A stretch of 64,000 bases of DNA from Kribbella voronezhensis (GTDB taxonomy: Bacteria > Actinomycetota > Actinomycetes > Propionibacteriales > Kribbellaceae): the NCBI RefSeq assembly GCF_004365175.1, contig NZ_SOCE01000002.1:496001-560000 (forward strand), given 5' to 3'. Positions 1-8,804 of this stretch are shown piece after piece; position 1 is the first letter of the stretch, and each line of letters begins with the position of its first letter. A program made the translations under genes and the position numbers. The notes beneath the pieces were generated by a model. The model ran no database searches. It was not told where the DNA came from and worked only from the letters and a program-made list of their open reading frames with translations.

Positions 1-1044
1 CATGCCCTGTACGCCGACCCGCGTCAGGTTGTAGAACTGCCGCCACATCAGCTCGCCGTGCCGCCGGTGCCCGGACTGCAGATCGCCCGGAATCACGCAC
101 GGCTGGTAGTCGATCCCATGAGCGTTGCAGTCCGCCTGATCCTGCTGATTCACGTTGTTGTAGTAGTGATCCGCGCCGGCCAGGTCGCTGATCCGGCCGA
201 CCATCCACGGCGAGATCATGTCGAACGCGTGGTACACGTCGAGATACCCGGGTCGCGAGTCCTCGTTGCCCGGCAGCCAGTGCGTGGGAACGCCACCGAT
301 GACGTAGCAGCCCTGGCCCTTGAACCAGTTGACGACATCGAGACAAACCGAAGCAGGGAAGGCCTTGTTGGCCTCGTTGAAGCCGAAGCCCCAGATGCAG
401 ACGACCGGCTTGCCGTTCTGCTTCGCGTACGCCGGTGACGAGGTGTACGCCCGCATCTTGTTGATCCAGTCGGCCTTCATCTCCGACTGCATGTTCGTCC
501 AGTCGGTCGCGTCGTACATGATGTAGAACTTCCGGCCGTACTGTTCGGCGGCCTGCCGGACCTTGGCCGCCATCGCGTCCCGGGTCGGGCCTTCGCCGCC
601 GGTCGGGTTGAACCGTTGCAGCGCGGCGGTGTCGCAGCCGTTCTGCTGCATCCACTGGAAATGCGTGTTCACCGTCTGCTGGTCGTACGACGAGAACAGC
701 TTGGCCGGCCGGCCGTTGCCGAGATTCGCGTACGCCGTTTGGTAGGTGGCGGAGAAGTCGCGGACATCCGGCCAGCTGACGATCGTGGTGTTGTTCGGTG
801 AAGGTGGCTGACTCGCGTTCTGGCTGTAGTGCCACCAACTGTTGATCGGGGCACCGTCGCCGATACAGGCGAACCAGCCCTGGTAGCCGACGGTGATCTT
901 ACCGACGACATCGCCGACCGGACTGGCGGCCGGCGTCGCCGTGGTACTGGAATTGGCCCGGGCCGCCAGGGCGTTGCCGACGGTGGTTCCGGCGGCGGCG
1001 GTGGCTGCTGAGGCGGCCAGGAAAGTGCGTCTGGTGAGTGACAT
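1..1044 (-). CDS. Secreted GH99/GH71-like glycoside hydrolase (3' end outside window)
   Basis: Translating the complement from the ATG at 1044 gives 348 codons with no stop before the window edge, so the C-terminus is missing. Residues 1-28 form a Tat-type signal (SLTRRTFLAAS, then an Ala-rich stretch). The mature part begins around GKITVGYQGWFACIGDG and continues with WWHYSQ, FSSYDQQTVNTHF, KFYIMYDATDW and VCIWGFGFN. This is the arrangement of the (beta/alpha)8 GH99/GH71-like proteins that actinobacterial annotations often call xylosidase/arabinosidase. Probable role: exo-acting attack on plant or fungal polysaccharide outside the cell. It is transcribed divergently from the ROK-led sugar operon, which fits a shared substrate. 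Exact specificity cannot be told from this sequence. Confidence 0.72.
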   Translation of the reverse strand, partial: MSLTRRTFLAASAATAAAGTTVGNALAARANSSTTATPAASPVGDVVGKITVGYQGWFACIGDGAPINSWWHYSQNASQPPSPNNTTIVSWPDVRDFSATYQTAYANLGNGRPAKLFSSYDQQTVNTHFQWMQQNGCDTAALQRFNPTGGEGPTRDAMAAKVRQAAEQYGRKFYIMYDATDWTNMQSEMKADWINKMRAYTSSPAYAKQNGKPVVCIWGFGFNEANKAFPASVCLDVVNWFKGQGCYVIGGVPTHWLPGNEDSRPGYLDVYHAFDMISPWMVGRISDLAGADHYYNNVNQQDQADCNAHGIDYQPCVIPGDLQSGHRRHGELMWRQFYNLTRVGVQGM

Positions 1045-1195
1045 GTGCAGGCTCCTGTGGGGGGCGGGCAGGACTGCGGAGAGTGGCGCGAGCGTACAAA
1101 CGGCTGCGGTGCCACGCAAGGGTTGACTGCAAATCCTTGACGAAGACTTGCAAGATCATGATGGAAGCGTGATCGAGAAACATTCTCGCAACATC

Positions 1196-1224
1196 TTGAC
1201 GCGGCCTCTCCCGCTACTTAGTTT
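1196..1224 (+). promoter_or_regulatory. Promoter of the ROK gene/sugar operon
   Basis: TTGACG (1196-1201), a 17-base spacer and TAGTTT (1219-1224) form a good sigma-70-like promoter pointing at the ROK gene that starts at 1301. Predicted transcription start near 1231, giving a leader of about 70 bases. Confidence 0.6.
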
Positions 1225-1233
1225 GTTGGTTCA

Positions 1234-1263
1234 ACAGACAAAGTCTGTGACTGGGCTCACAGA
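1234..1263. promoter_or_regulatory. Overlapping inverted repeats, candidate ROK operator
   Basis: Two interlocked palindromes lie just downstream of the predicted transcription start: ACAGAC-AAA-GTCTGT (1234-1248) and TCTGTGA-CTGGGC-TCACAGA (1244-1263). They share the TCTGT segment, so the RNA could fold either way and a dimeric repressor could sit on either. The position fits autoregulation by the ROK protein encoded immediately downstream; this is an inference. Confidence 0.5.
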
Positions 1264-1300
1264 TGCTGTCTCTGGTCGGGGGAGAAGGGGTGGGACCGGC

Positions 1301-2581
1301 ATGACTTTGACCGAAGGCAGCCGTCCGGGCCGTGGCGTTGTGGCTGCCGATCACGTCTCACTCCGGCGGAACAACCTGTCCGTGGTGCTTCGGCACGTGC
1401 GGGAAATGGGATCGCGCTCTCGCGCGCGGATCGCGGCCGACACCGGCCTGAACAAGGCGACCGTCAGCAGCCTGGTTGCCGAGTTGGTCGAACGTGGGCT
1501 ACTTCGCGAAGGTCTCGCCGAGTCCGAACGCGGCGCCCTCGGCCGCCCGGGCCAACTGGTCGAGCTCGACGGCAGCGCTGTCTGTGGCGTCGGTGCGGAG
1601 ATCAACGTCGACTACCTCGCCGTCACGGCGCTCGACCTCAGCGGCGAGACCGTGATCGAGCGGCGCGTCCCGTTGGACGTCGCCCACCTGGACCCCAGTA
1701 CGACGCTCGACCAGCTCGCCAAGCTGATCCTCCATGCCGTGGCGGCCGTAGACGTGCGTGGCGGCCAAACGGCCGGTGTCACCCTGGCGGTGCCCGGCCT
1801 GGTGCAGAGCGCGACCGGCTCCCTCAAGCTGGCCCCCAACCTTGGCTGGGCCGAGGTCCCGGTGGTCGAGTCGATGCGGGAGCGGCTCGGCGATCCGGCG
1901 TACCCGCTGCGGGTGGACAACGAGGCGAACCTGGCCGCGCTCGCGGCGTACGCCGAGATGCAGATCGGGCCGGAGGACAAGATCCAGGATCTCGTGTTGC
2001 TCACCGGCGCTGTCGGCGTCGGTGGCGGCATGGTCACCGGCGGGCATCTGCTGCGCGGCGGGCACGGGTTCAGCGGCGAGGTCGGGCACATGCCGGTCGC
2101 ACCGGCCGGCGGCACCTGCGGCTGCGGCCGGACCGGATGCTGGGAGACCGTCGTCGGGCTGACCGCTTTGTTGCAGAAGGCAACGGAACCGGACGATCCG
2201 GTCCGCGACCCGTCGCTCGATGTCGAGCAGCGGCTCGCCGAGATCACCCGCCGGGCCGAGGCCGGCGAGGCGCGAACGCTCAAGGCGCTGGCCGAGGTGG
2301 GCGAGTGGCTCGGGATCGGCGGCGCGATCCTGGTGAACATCCTGAATCCCGACGTGCTGGTGCTCGGCGGCTACTTCGCGGTGCTCGGCCCGTGGCTGAA
2401 AGAACCGCTGGAGAGCGCGATCGCGGATCGCGTGATCGCCCCCGAGGGCGGCGGTTGCCGGGTGGTCCAGTCGGACCTCGGGTTCACCGCGGCGGTTCGC
2501 GGCGGCGCCCAGATCTCCCTGGATCAGGTCTTCCTCGACCCGACGCTGGTCGGACGTGCCGCGACGGGGATGGCCCAATGA
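1301..2581 (+). CDS. ROK-family transcriptional repressor
   Basis: 426 aa. Start chosen at ATG 1301 because GGAGAAGGGG lies just upstream; an in-frame extension to 1148 would run back through the promoter and operator. An N-terminal winged helix (about residues 30-75, with the recognition helix around LNKATVSSLVAELVERG) is followed by the ROK sugar-kinase-like domain, including the zinc motif CGCGRTGCWE (CxCGxxGCxE) and the glycine-rich GAVGVGGGMV segment. ROK repressors sense a sugar or sugar phosphate and release DNA. It is the first gene of a sugar ABC and catabolic block and is the likely local regulator (XylR-like role), probably acting at 1234-1263. Confidence 0.9.
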   Translation: MTLTEGSRPGRGVVAADHVSLRRNNLSVVLRHVREMGSRSRARIAADTGLNKATVSSLVAELVERGLLREGLAESERGALGRPGQLVELDGSAVCGVGAEINVDYLAVTALDLSGETVIERRVPLDVAHLDPSTTLDQLAKLILHAVAAVDVRGGQTAGVTLAVPGLVQSATGSLKLAPNLGWAEVPVVESMRERLGDPAYPLRVDNEANLAALAAYAEMQIGPEDKIQDLVLLTGAVGVGGGMVTGGHLLRGGHGFSGEVGHMPVAPAGGTCGCGRTGCWETVVGLTALLQKATEPDDPVRDPSLDVEQRLAEITRRAEAGEARTLKALAEVGEWLGIGGAILVNILNPDVLVLGGYFAVLGPWLKEPLESAIADRVIAPEGGGCRVVQSDLGFTAAVRGGAQISLDQVFLDPTLVGRAATGMAQ

Positions 2582-2633
2582 CTACAGGCATTCGAAGGAC
2601 AGCCGCACGGGGTGGACCGATCGGAGTGGGGCG

Positions 2634-4154
2634 ATGAGCGCGCAAGCCAGTGGCGGTGAGTTGCTGCGGATGACCGGGATCGTCAAGGAGTTCCCGGGCG
2701 TGCGCGCTCTCGACGGCGTGGACCTGGATGTACGGCGGGGAGAAGTGCACTGTCTGCTGGGCCAGAACGGCGCCGGGAAGTCGACGCTGATCCGCGTCCT
2801 CACCGGAGCCCACCAGCCGGACGCCGGGACGATCCATGTCGGCGGCAACGAAGTGTCGCTGAACAGTCCGACGGACTCGATCGGGCTCGGGATCGCCGCG
2901 ATCTACCAGGAACTCGACCTGGTGCCCGATCTGACCGTCGCAGAGAACGTGTTCCTCGGCCATGAACCGGCCAGGTTCGGGCTGACGCGCCGGCATGAGG
3001 CGAACAGTCGCGCACGCGAACTGCTGAACGGCCTCGGACACGGCGAGATCCCGCCGGGCCGCACGGTGGGCCTGCTGTCGGCGGCCGGGCAGCAGGTCGT
3101 GAGCATGGCAAGAGCGCTCTCTCGTGACGCTCAGCTGATCGTGATGGACGAGCCGTCGGCCGTGCTCGACTCCGAGGAGGTGGCCAACCTCTTCCGGGTG
3201 ATCCGCGGTCTCACGGCTCGCGGCGTCGCGGTGGTCTACATCTCGCACCGGCTGGAGGAGATCCGCGCGATCGGCGACCGGGTCACCGTCCTCAAGGACG
3301 GCGCGACCGTGGCAACCGGTCTCGACGCGCGGGAGACGCCGACCGCCGAGCTGATCCGGCTGATGACCGGCCGCTCGATCGAGTACGTGTTCCCGCCCCG
3401 AGCCGAGATCGTCAGTACCGCGCCGGTCGTGCTCGAGGTCGAGAACCTGTCCCGCCCCGGCGAGTTCGCCGAGATCGCGTTCTCGGTCCGGGCGGGGGAG
3501 ATCCTCGGGCTCGCCGGTCTCGTCGGTTCCGGGCGCTCCGAGGTACTGGAGACCGTGTACGGCGCGCGGCGGTCGGCGACCGGCGTCGTACGGGTGGATG
3601 GCAAGGAACTGCAACCCGGGCGGGTGCAGAGCGCCGTACGGGCTGGGGTCGGGTTGGCTCCGGAGGAGCGGAAGAGTCAGGCGTTGCTGCTCGACGAAGC
3701 GGTGTACAAGAACATCACCGTCTCGACGCTCGGCCGGTTCGCCAGTGCCGGGTTCCTGAACGGCAGGGCCGAGCGGGAAGCCGCTGAGGAGTTGACCAAG
3801 GCGCTCGACGTACGGCCTGCCGGGGTGGACCATCCCGTCCGCAACCTGTCCGGTGGGAATCAGCAGAAGGTCGTGCTGGCCCGCTGGTTGCTGCGGGACT
3901 GCCGGGTGCTGCTGCTCGACGAACCGACGCGCGGAGTCGACGTGGGAGCGCGTTCCGAGATCTATGCGCTGGTGCGCAAACTGGCCGCCAACGGGGTCGC
4001 GATCGTGCTGGTCTCCAGCGAGGTCGAAGAGGTGCTCGGTCTGGCGGACCGGGTCGTGGTGATGCGGGAGGGGCGGGCCGTTCACACCGGACCCGCGCAA
4101 GACATCGACGAGCACCGGGTCCTCGACCTGGTGATGGAAGGAAGTGCCGTGTGA
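2634..4154 (+). CDS. Sugar ABC transporter ATPase, two nucleotide-binding domains (RbsA/XylG type)
   Basis: 506 aa, the usual length for tandem-domain monosaccharide ABC ATPases. Domain 1 has Walker A GQNGAGKS near residue 41 and Walker B VMDEPSAVLD. Domain 2 has the typical degenerate P-loop GLVGSGRSE and an intact LSGGNQQ signature with LLLDEPTRGVD. The domain 1 signature is LSAAGQQ, a normal variant for this family. The ATG at 2634 follows GGAGTGGGG. It powers the permease that overlaps its 3' end (TGATG at 4152-4156). Substrate is probably a pentose or similar monosaccharide, judging from the xylose isomerase downstream. Confidence 0.92.
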   Translation: MSAQASGGELLRMTGIVKEFPGVRALDGVDLDVRRGEVHCLLGQNGAGKSTLIRVLTGAHQPDAGTIHVGGNEVSLNSPTDSIGLGIAAIYQELDLVPDLTVAENVFLGHEPARFGLTRRHEANSRARELLNGLGHGEIPPGRTVGLLSAAGQQVVSMARALSRDAQLIVMDEPSAVLDSEEVANLFRVIRGLTARGVAVVYISHRLEEIRAIGDRVTVLKDGATVATGLDARETPTAELIRLMTGRSIEYVFPPRAEIVSTAPVVLEVENLSRPGEFAEIAFSVRAGEILGLAGLVGSGRSEVLETVYGARRSATGVVRVDGKELQPGRVQSAVRAGVGLAPEERKSQALLLDEAVYKNITVSTLGRFASAGFLNGRAEREAAEELTKALDVRPAGVDHPVRNLSGGNQQKVVLARWLLRDCRVLLLDEPTRGVDVGARSEIYALVRKLAANGVAIVLVSSEVEEVLGLADRVVVMREGRAVHTGPAQDIDEHRVLDLVMEGSAV

Positions 4155-5221
4155 TGAGTGAGGAAGTCGCACGACCCGAAGCAACGACCGAGGAGCCGGT
4201 CACCACGGCGTCCACCCAGGCGACGGTGATCCAGGCGCCGGGGACGACCGGCAGCCGAACCGCGGGCAGCTTGTTCAGAGGGGGGTTCGGCCGGAACCTC
4301 GGCCTGGTGATCGCGCTCGTCCTGCTCTGCATCGTGGGGGTGGCGACCGCGGGCGACCGGTTCGCGAGCGGCGCCAACGTGCTCACCATCCTGCGGCTGG
4401 CCGCCGTCATCGGTGTGGTCAGCATCGGGATGACCTTCGTGATCACCGGCGGCGGGATCGACCTGTCGGTCGGCGCGATGGTCGCGCTCGCCTCCGTCTG
4501 GGCCACCACTTTGGCCACCCAGCAGCTGGCCGCCGACTACCACTGGATGTTCATGGTCAGCACGGCCCTCCTGGTCGGTGCCGCCTGCGGCCTGGTCAAC
4601 GGGCTCTTGGTTGCTTACGGCAAGATAGTTCCCTTCATCGCGACGCTGGCGATGCTGGCCGGTGCGCGCGGACTGGCCGAGATCATCTCCGATCGCAAGA
4701 CCCAGATCATCACCGTCAACTCGTTCGTCGACTTCTTCGGCGGCTCGCTGCTCGGCGTACCGGTGCTGGTCTGGATGTTCGTCCTGGTCGCGGCGGCGGG
4801 CTGGGTGCTGCTCAACCGGACCACCTTCGGCCGGCGGACGTTCGCGGTCGGCGGCAACGCCGAGGCGGCGCGGCTCGCGGGCATCAAGGTGCAGCGGCAC
4901 ACGGTCGCGCTCTACGTCCTGGCCGGCCTGTGCTGCGGGATCGCCGCGGTGATGCTGATGGCCCGGACGACGACCGGCAGTTCGACGCACGGCCAGTTGT
5001 ACGAGCTGGACGCGATCGCGGCGGTGGTGATCGGCGGCACCCTGCTGTCCGGTGGCCGCGGCACGATCGTCGGCACCGTGATCGGCGTCCTGATCTTCAC
5101 CACCCTGAACAACGTCTTCACCCTCAACAACCTGAGCATTTCCGCCCAGTCGGTGGCGAAGGGCCTGATCATCGTGATCGCCGTCCTCCTCCAGCAACGC
5201 CTGGCGTCCCGAGCCACCTGA
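4154..5221 (+). CDS. Sugar ABC transporter permease (RbsC/XylH type)
   Basis: 355 aa with a hydrophilic N-terminal tail of about 40 residues followed by roughly ten membrane segments. It carries the hallmarks of the BPD_transp_2 family: TFVITGGGIDLSVGAMVAL in the first third, FAVGGNAEAARLAGI, and AVVIGGTLLSGGRGT near the C-terminus. ATG 4154 overlaps the upstream stop as TGATG; a GTG three bases earlier (4151) is also possible. It works as the membrane channel with the ATPase before it and the lipoprotein binding protein after it. Confidence 0.9.
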   Translation: MSEEVARPEATTEEPVTTASTQATVIQAPGTTGSRTAGSLFRGGFGRNLGLVIALVLLCIVGVATAGDRFASGANVLTILRLAAVIGVVSIGMTFVITGGGIDLSVGAMVALASVWATTLATQQLAADYHWMFMVSTALLVGAACGLVNGLLVAYGKIVPFIATLAMLAGARGLAEIISDRKTQIITVNSFVDFFGGSLLGVPVLVWMFVLVAAAGWVLLNRTTFGRRTFAVGGNAEAARLAGIKVQRHTVALYVLAGLCCGIAAVMLMARTTTGSSTHGQLYELDAIAAVVIGGTLLSGGRGTIVGTVIGVLIFTTLNNVFTLNNLSISAQSVAKGLIIVIAVLLQQRLASRAT

Positions 5222-5289
5222 TCGAGGCGGTGGGGGGAGCAGTACCGCAACAGCCTTGACAAGCACTGCCCGTTCTTTGGAGGAGAAAG

Positions 5290-6333
5290 ATGTCCGCACG
5301 ATCCGCTCGGTTACTGATCACGGCAGGCCTGGTCGGCCTGAGCTCGATGGCGCTGATCGCCTGTACCGGCAACACCCCGGAAGCGGCCAAGACCGAGTCG
5401 GCCACCAAGGTCGCGGCCGGGAAGAACGACGAACCCGGCAAGAAGGTCAAGATCGGCTTCTCCGCCCCGGCCGCCGACCACGGCTGGATGGGCGCGATCA
5501 CCAAGGCGACCAAGGCCGAGGCGGCCAAGTACCCCGACGTGGAGCTCGTCGTTGCCGAGGGCACCAATGACGTCAACCTGCAGATCAGCCAGGTGGAGAC
5601 GTTCATCAACCAGAAGGTGGACGCGATCGTGCTGCTGCCGTTCGACGGCGCGGCGCTGACCGCGGTGGCGACCAAGGCGATGCAGGCCGGGATCACGGTG
5701 GTGAACGTCGACCGTGAGTTCGACAGCTCGTTCGCGGCCCGGACCACGATCCTCGGTGACAACCACGGGATGGGCGTGTCCGCGGGCAAGTACATCTGCG
5801 ACCAGCTGAAGGGCAAGAAGGACGCGGTGATCGCGGAGATCGCCGGCATCGACTCGCTGCCGTTGACCCAGGCCCGTAGTACCGGCTTCAAGGAAGCACT
5901 CGCCGATTGCGGGCAGAAGGTGAGCAACCGGGTGGCGGCCGAGTTCACCGTCGAGTCCGGCGAGAAGGCTGCGGCGAACCTGCTGCAGGCCGCGCCGAAG
6001 ATCGACGCGATCTGGAACCACGACGACGACCAGGGGGTCGGCGTGATGGCCGCGATCAAGAACTCCGGCCGCAAGGAGTTCTTCGTCGTCGGCGGGGCCG
6101 GTTCGGCGAACGTGATGCGTGACATCAAGGCGGGCAACACGCTGATGCGCGCGACCGTCATCTACCCGTCCACGCAGGGTGCGGACGGCGTCCGGCTGGC
6201 TCGCCTGCTGGTGCAGAAGAAGGCCCTCGGCGACCTGGTGGAGGTCGAGGTCCCGCGCACCGTCCAGCTCTACGCGCCGGTCGTGACGAAGGACAACGTG
6301 GATCAGTACCTGCCAACGGCGTTTGAAAGCTGA
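5290..6333 (+). CDS. Sugar-binding lipoprotein of ABC transporter (periplasmic-binding type 1/4)
   Basis: 347 aa. A signal peptide ends in the lipobox LIAC with Cys25 as the lipidation site. The mature protein has the Peripla_BP_4 fold signature: VKIGFSAPAADHGWMG at the first strand, QVETFINQKVDAIVLLPFDG, and INVDRE-like VVNVDREFDS in the ligand pocket, where the DR pair typically contacts sugar hydroxyls. The SD GGAGGAG sits just before ATG 5290. Gap to the permease is 68 bases and contains a TTGACA, so extra transcription of this gene, as often seen for binding proteins, is possible. Confidence 0.88.
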   Translation: MSARSARLLITAGLVGLSSMALIACTGNTPEAAKTESATKVAAGKNDEPGKKVKIGFSAPAADHGWMGAITKATKAEAAKYPDVELVVAEGTNDVNLQISQVETFINQKVDAIVLLPFDGAALTAVATKAMQAGITVVNVDREFDSSFAARTTILGDNHGMGVSAGKYICDQLKGKKDAVIAEIAGIDSLPLTQARSTGFKEALADCGQKVSNRVAAEFTVESGEKAAANLLQAAPKIDAIWNHDDDQGVGVMAAIKNSGRKEFFVVGGAGSANVMRDIKAGNTLMRATVIYPSTQGADGVRLARLLVQKKALGDLVEVEVPRTVQLYAPVVTKDNVDQYLPTAFES

Positions 6334-6351
6334 CAAAGGAGAACACGCAGT

Positions 6352-7515
6352 ATGACGAACCTGGGCATCGGCCTGATCGGGTACGCCTTCATGGGTGCCG
6401 CCCACTCGCAGGCCTGGCGGAACGCGCCGCGCTTCTTCGACCTGCCGCTGAACCCCGCGATGAACGTGCTTTGCGGCCGTAATGCCGACGCGGTACAAGC
6501 GGCGGCCGGCAAGCTCGGCTGGGCGCAGACGGAGACCGACTGGCGGAAGTTGCTGACCCGCGACGACGTCCAGCTGATCGACGTCTGTACGCCGGGCGAC
6601 AGCCACGCCGAGATCGCGATCGCCGCGCTCGAGGCGGGCAAGCACGTGCTCTGCGAGAAGCCGCTCGCCAACACGGTCGCCGAGGCCGAGGCGATGGCGG
6701 CCGCGGCGGCGAAGGCGGCCGGGCAGGGGATCAGGTCGATGGTCGGGTTCACCTACCGGCGGGTGCCCGCGATCGGACTGGCCCGCAAACTCGTTGCCGA
6801 AGGCAAGATCGGCGAGATCCGGCACGTCCGCGCGCAGTACCTGCAGGACTGGATCGCCGATCCGGAGGCGCCGCTGTCATGGCGGCTGGACAAGGAGAAG
6901 GCCGGTTCCGGCGCGCTCGGCGACATCGGCGCGCACATCGTCGACCTGACCCAGTACATCACCGGCGACCGGATCACCGAGGTCAGTGGACAGCTGGAGA
7001 CGTTCGTGAAGGAGCGCCCGGTCGCCGCCGAGCACAGCGGCCTGGCCGGTACGGCGGGCTCCGAGCGCGGGCCGGTCACGGTCGACGATGCCGCGATCTT
7101 CCTGGCCCGGTTCGGCGACGGCGCCCTCGGGGTCTTCGAGGCGACCCGGTTCGCGACCGGCCGGAAGAATGCGATCCGGATCGAGATCAACGGCAGCAAA
7201 GGCAGTCTGGCGTTCGATTTCGAGGACATGAACCTGTTGCACTTCTACGACGCGACCGAGCCGGCCGAGACGGCGGGCTTCCGCCGGATCCTCGCCACCG
7301 AGCCGGTCCACCCCTACGTGGCGGCCTGGTGGCCGCCCGGACACCTGCTCGGTTACGAGCACGGTTTCACCCACCAAGTGGTCGATCTGGTCACCGCGAT
7401 CGCCGAAGGCGCCGATCCGACACCGTCGTTCGCCGACGGGCTGCAGGTGCAACGAGTACTTGCGGCAGTCGAGGACAGTTCGACCTCCCGAGAATGGCAG
7501 GAGATTCCTGGATGA
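6352..7515 (+). CDS. Gfo/Idh/MocA-family NAD(P)-dependent oxidoreductase
   Basis: 387 aa. N-terminal Rossmann domain GIGLIGYAFMG (GxGxxG-like), the conserved CEKPLA motif supplying the catalytic Lys, and the C-terminal alpha/beta domain with WRLDKEKAGSGALGDIGAHIVDL, where D and H are the usual active-site pair. Family members oxidise sugars, inositols or sugar derivatives at a ring carbon. It lies 18 bases after the binding-protein gene with an SD AAAGGAG, and its stop overlaps the xylA start (ATGA at 7512-7515), so the two are translationally coupled. Specific substrate unknown. Confidence 0.88.
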   Translation: MTNLGIGLIGYAFMGAAHSQAWRNAPRFFDLPLNPAMNVLCGRNADAVQAAAGKLGWAQTETDWRKLLTRDDVQLIDVCTPGDSHAEIAIAALEAGKHVLCEKPLANTVAEAEAMAAAAAKAAGQGIRSMVGFTYRRVPAIGLARKLVAEGKIGEIRHVRAQYLQDWIADPEAPLSWRLDKEKAGSGALGDIGAHIVDLTQYITGDRITEVSGQLETFVKERPVAAEHSGLAGTAGSERGPVTVDDAAIFLARFGDGALGVFEATRFATGRKNAIRIEINGSKGSLAFDFEDMNLLHFYDATEPAETAGFRRILATEPVHPYVAAWWPPGHLLGYEHGFTHQVVDLVTAIAEGADPTPSFADGLQVQRVLAAVEDSSTSREWQEIPG

Positions 7516-8672
7516 ACTCATATACGCCGACCAAGAACGACAAGTTCTCGTTCGGGCTGTGGACCGTGGGCTGGGAGGGCGTCGACGTCTTCGGTACGGC
7601 GGTCCGCGCCCCGCTCGACCCGGTGGCAGCCGTCGAGAAGCTCGCCGAACTCGGCGCGGCCGCGATCTCGTTCCACGACGACGATCTGGTGCCGGACGAC
7701 GCCAAGCGGGAGCAGACGCTGGAGCGCTTCACCAAGGCTCTCGCCGACACCGGCCTGGTGGTCGAGATGGCGACCACCAACCTGTTCGCGCACCCGGTCT
7801 TCAAGGACGGCGGCCTGACCGCCAACGACCGCGACGTACGCCGGTACGCGCTGGCCAAGATCCTGCGCAACGTCGACCTGGCCGCCGAGCTCGGGGCCAA
7901 GACGTACGTGCTCTGGGGTGGCCGCGAGGGCGCCGAGTCCGGTGGCTCCAAGGACGTTCGCGCCGCCCTCGACCGGTACAAGGAGTCGATGGACCTGCTC
8001 ACCGGTTACGTCCGGGAACAGGGCTACGACATCCGGTTCGCGCTCGAGCCGAAGCCGAACGAGCCGCGCGGCGACATCCTGTTGCCGACGATCGGGCACG
8101 CGATCGCGTTCATCAACGACCTGGCCGATCCCGACCTGGTCGGGATCAACCCCGAGGTCGGGCACGAGCAGATGGCCGGCCTGAACTACGCGCACGGCAT
8201 CGCCCAGGCGTTGTGGCACGGCAAGCTGTTCCACATCGACCTGAACGGCCAGCACGGCCCCCGGTTCGACCAGGACCTGCGGTTCGGCGCCGGGAACCTC
8301 CGGGAGGCCTTCTGGACCGTCGACACCCTGCTCGGCTCGGAGGACCGGCCGGGGTACGACGGCTTCGTGCACTTCGACTACAAGCCGCCGCGGACCGAGG
8401 ACCTGGACGGCGTCTGGGAGACCGCTCGGGCCTGCATGCGCAACTACCTCGTCCTGCGCGAGAAGGTGCAGGCCTTCCGCGCGGATCCCGAGGTGATCGA
8501 GGCGGTGGCGGCAGCCCGGGTCGGCGAACTCGCGGTACCGACGCTCGGGGCCGGCGAATCGCTGGAGGAGTTGCGCAAGGCAACGTACGACCCGGAGGCC
8601 CTGGCCGCTCGTGGCCTCGGCTTCGAGTACCTCGACCAGTTGGCGATGGACCACTTGCTCGGCATCCGCTGA
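7512..8672 (+). CDS. xylA: Xylose isomerase
   Basis: 386 aa, the normal length for actinobacterial (class I) XylA. All recognisable active-site residues are present: His55 and Asp58 in FHDDD, Glu179 and Lys181 in EPKPNEPRGD, Glu215/His218 in NPEVGHEQ, Asp243, Asp253/Asp255 in DQDLRFG, and Asp289. WGGREGAE is also intact. It interconverts D-xylose and D-xylulose (also glucose/fructose) using two Mg/Mn ions in the cytoplasm. Its coupling to an oxidoreductase and an ABC importer, with no xylulokinase gene nearby, leaves open whether xylose is the only substrate. Confidence 0.95.
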   Translation: MNSYTPTKNDKFSFGLWTVGWEGVDVFGTAVRAPLDPVAAVEKLAELGAAAISFHDDDLVPDDAKREQTLERFTKALADTGLVVEMATTNLFAHPVFKDGGLTANDRDVRRYALAKILRNVDLAAELGAKTYVLWGGREGAESGGSKDVRAALDRYKESMDLLTGYVREQGYDIRFALEPKPNEPRGDILLPTIGHAIAFINDLADPDLVGINPEVGHEQMAGLNYAHGIAQALWHGKLFHIDLNGQHGPRFDQDLRFGAGNLREAFWTVDTLLGSEDRPGYDGFVHFDYKPPRTEDLDGVWETARACMRNYLVLREKVQAFRADPEVIEAVAAARVGELAVPTLGAGESLEELRKATYDPEALAARGLGFEYLDQLAMDHLLGIR

Positions 8673-8740
8673 GTTAGCTCCCGCGCAGGGCAGAGCACGG
8701 GAACCGCAGTAGCTGAACAGGCAGTACCAGGGCCGAAAAG

Positions 8741-8759
8741 TCCGGGGACCCGCCCCGGA
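8741..8759. other. Intergenic hairpin between xylA and the ThuA/GSDH gene
   Basis: TCCGGGG-ACCCG-CCCCGGA, a 7-bp stem with a 5-base loop and no U-run, in the 132-base gap after xylA. It could be an attenuator or an mRNA stabiliser separating the operon from the giant secreted gene. Confidence 0.4.
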
Positions 8760-8804
8760 AACCGATGGAGCGCGCGCCTTATCCGACCCATGAGGAGCAA
8801 CCCC

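Noticed and set aside
3109..3120. GAGAGCGCTCTC-like strings in coding regions (about 3110, 13820, 21267, 37895 and others)
   Set aside because: They are partial, lie inside well-conserved codons (frequent GAG-AGC-GCT-CTC runs) and have no promoter beside them; only the two intergenic perfect copies were kept.
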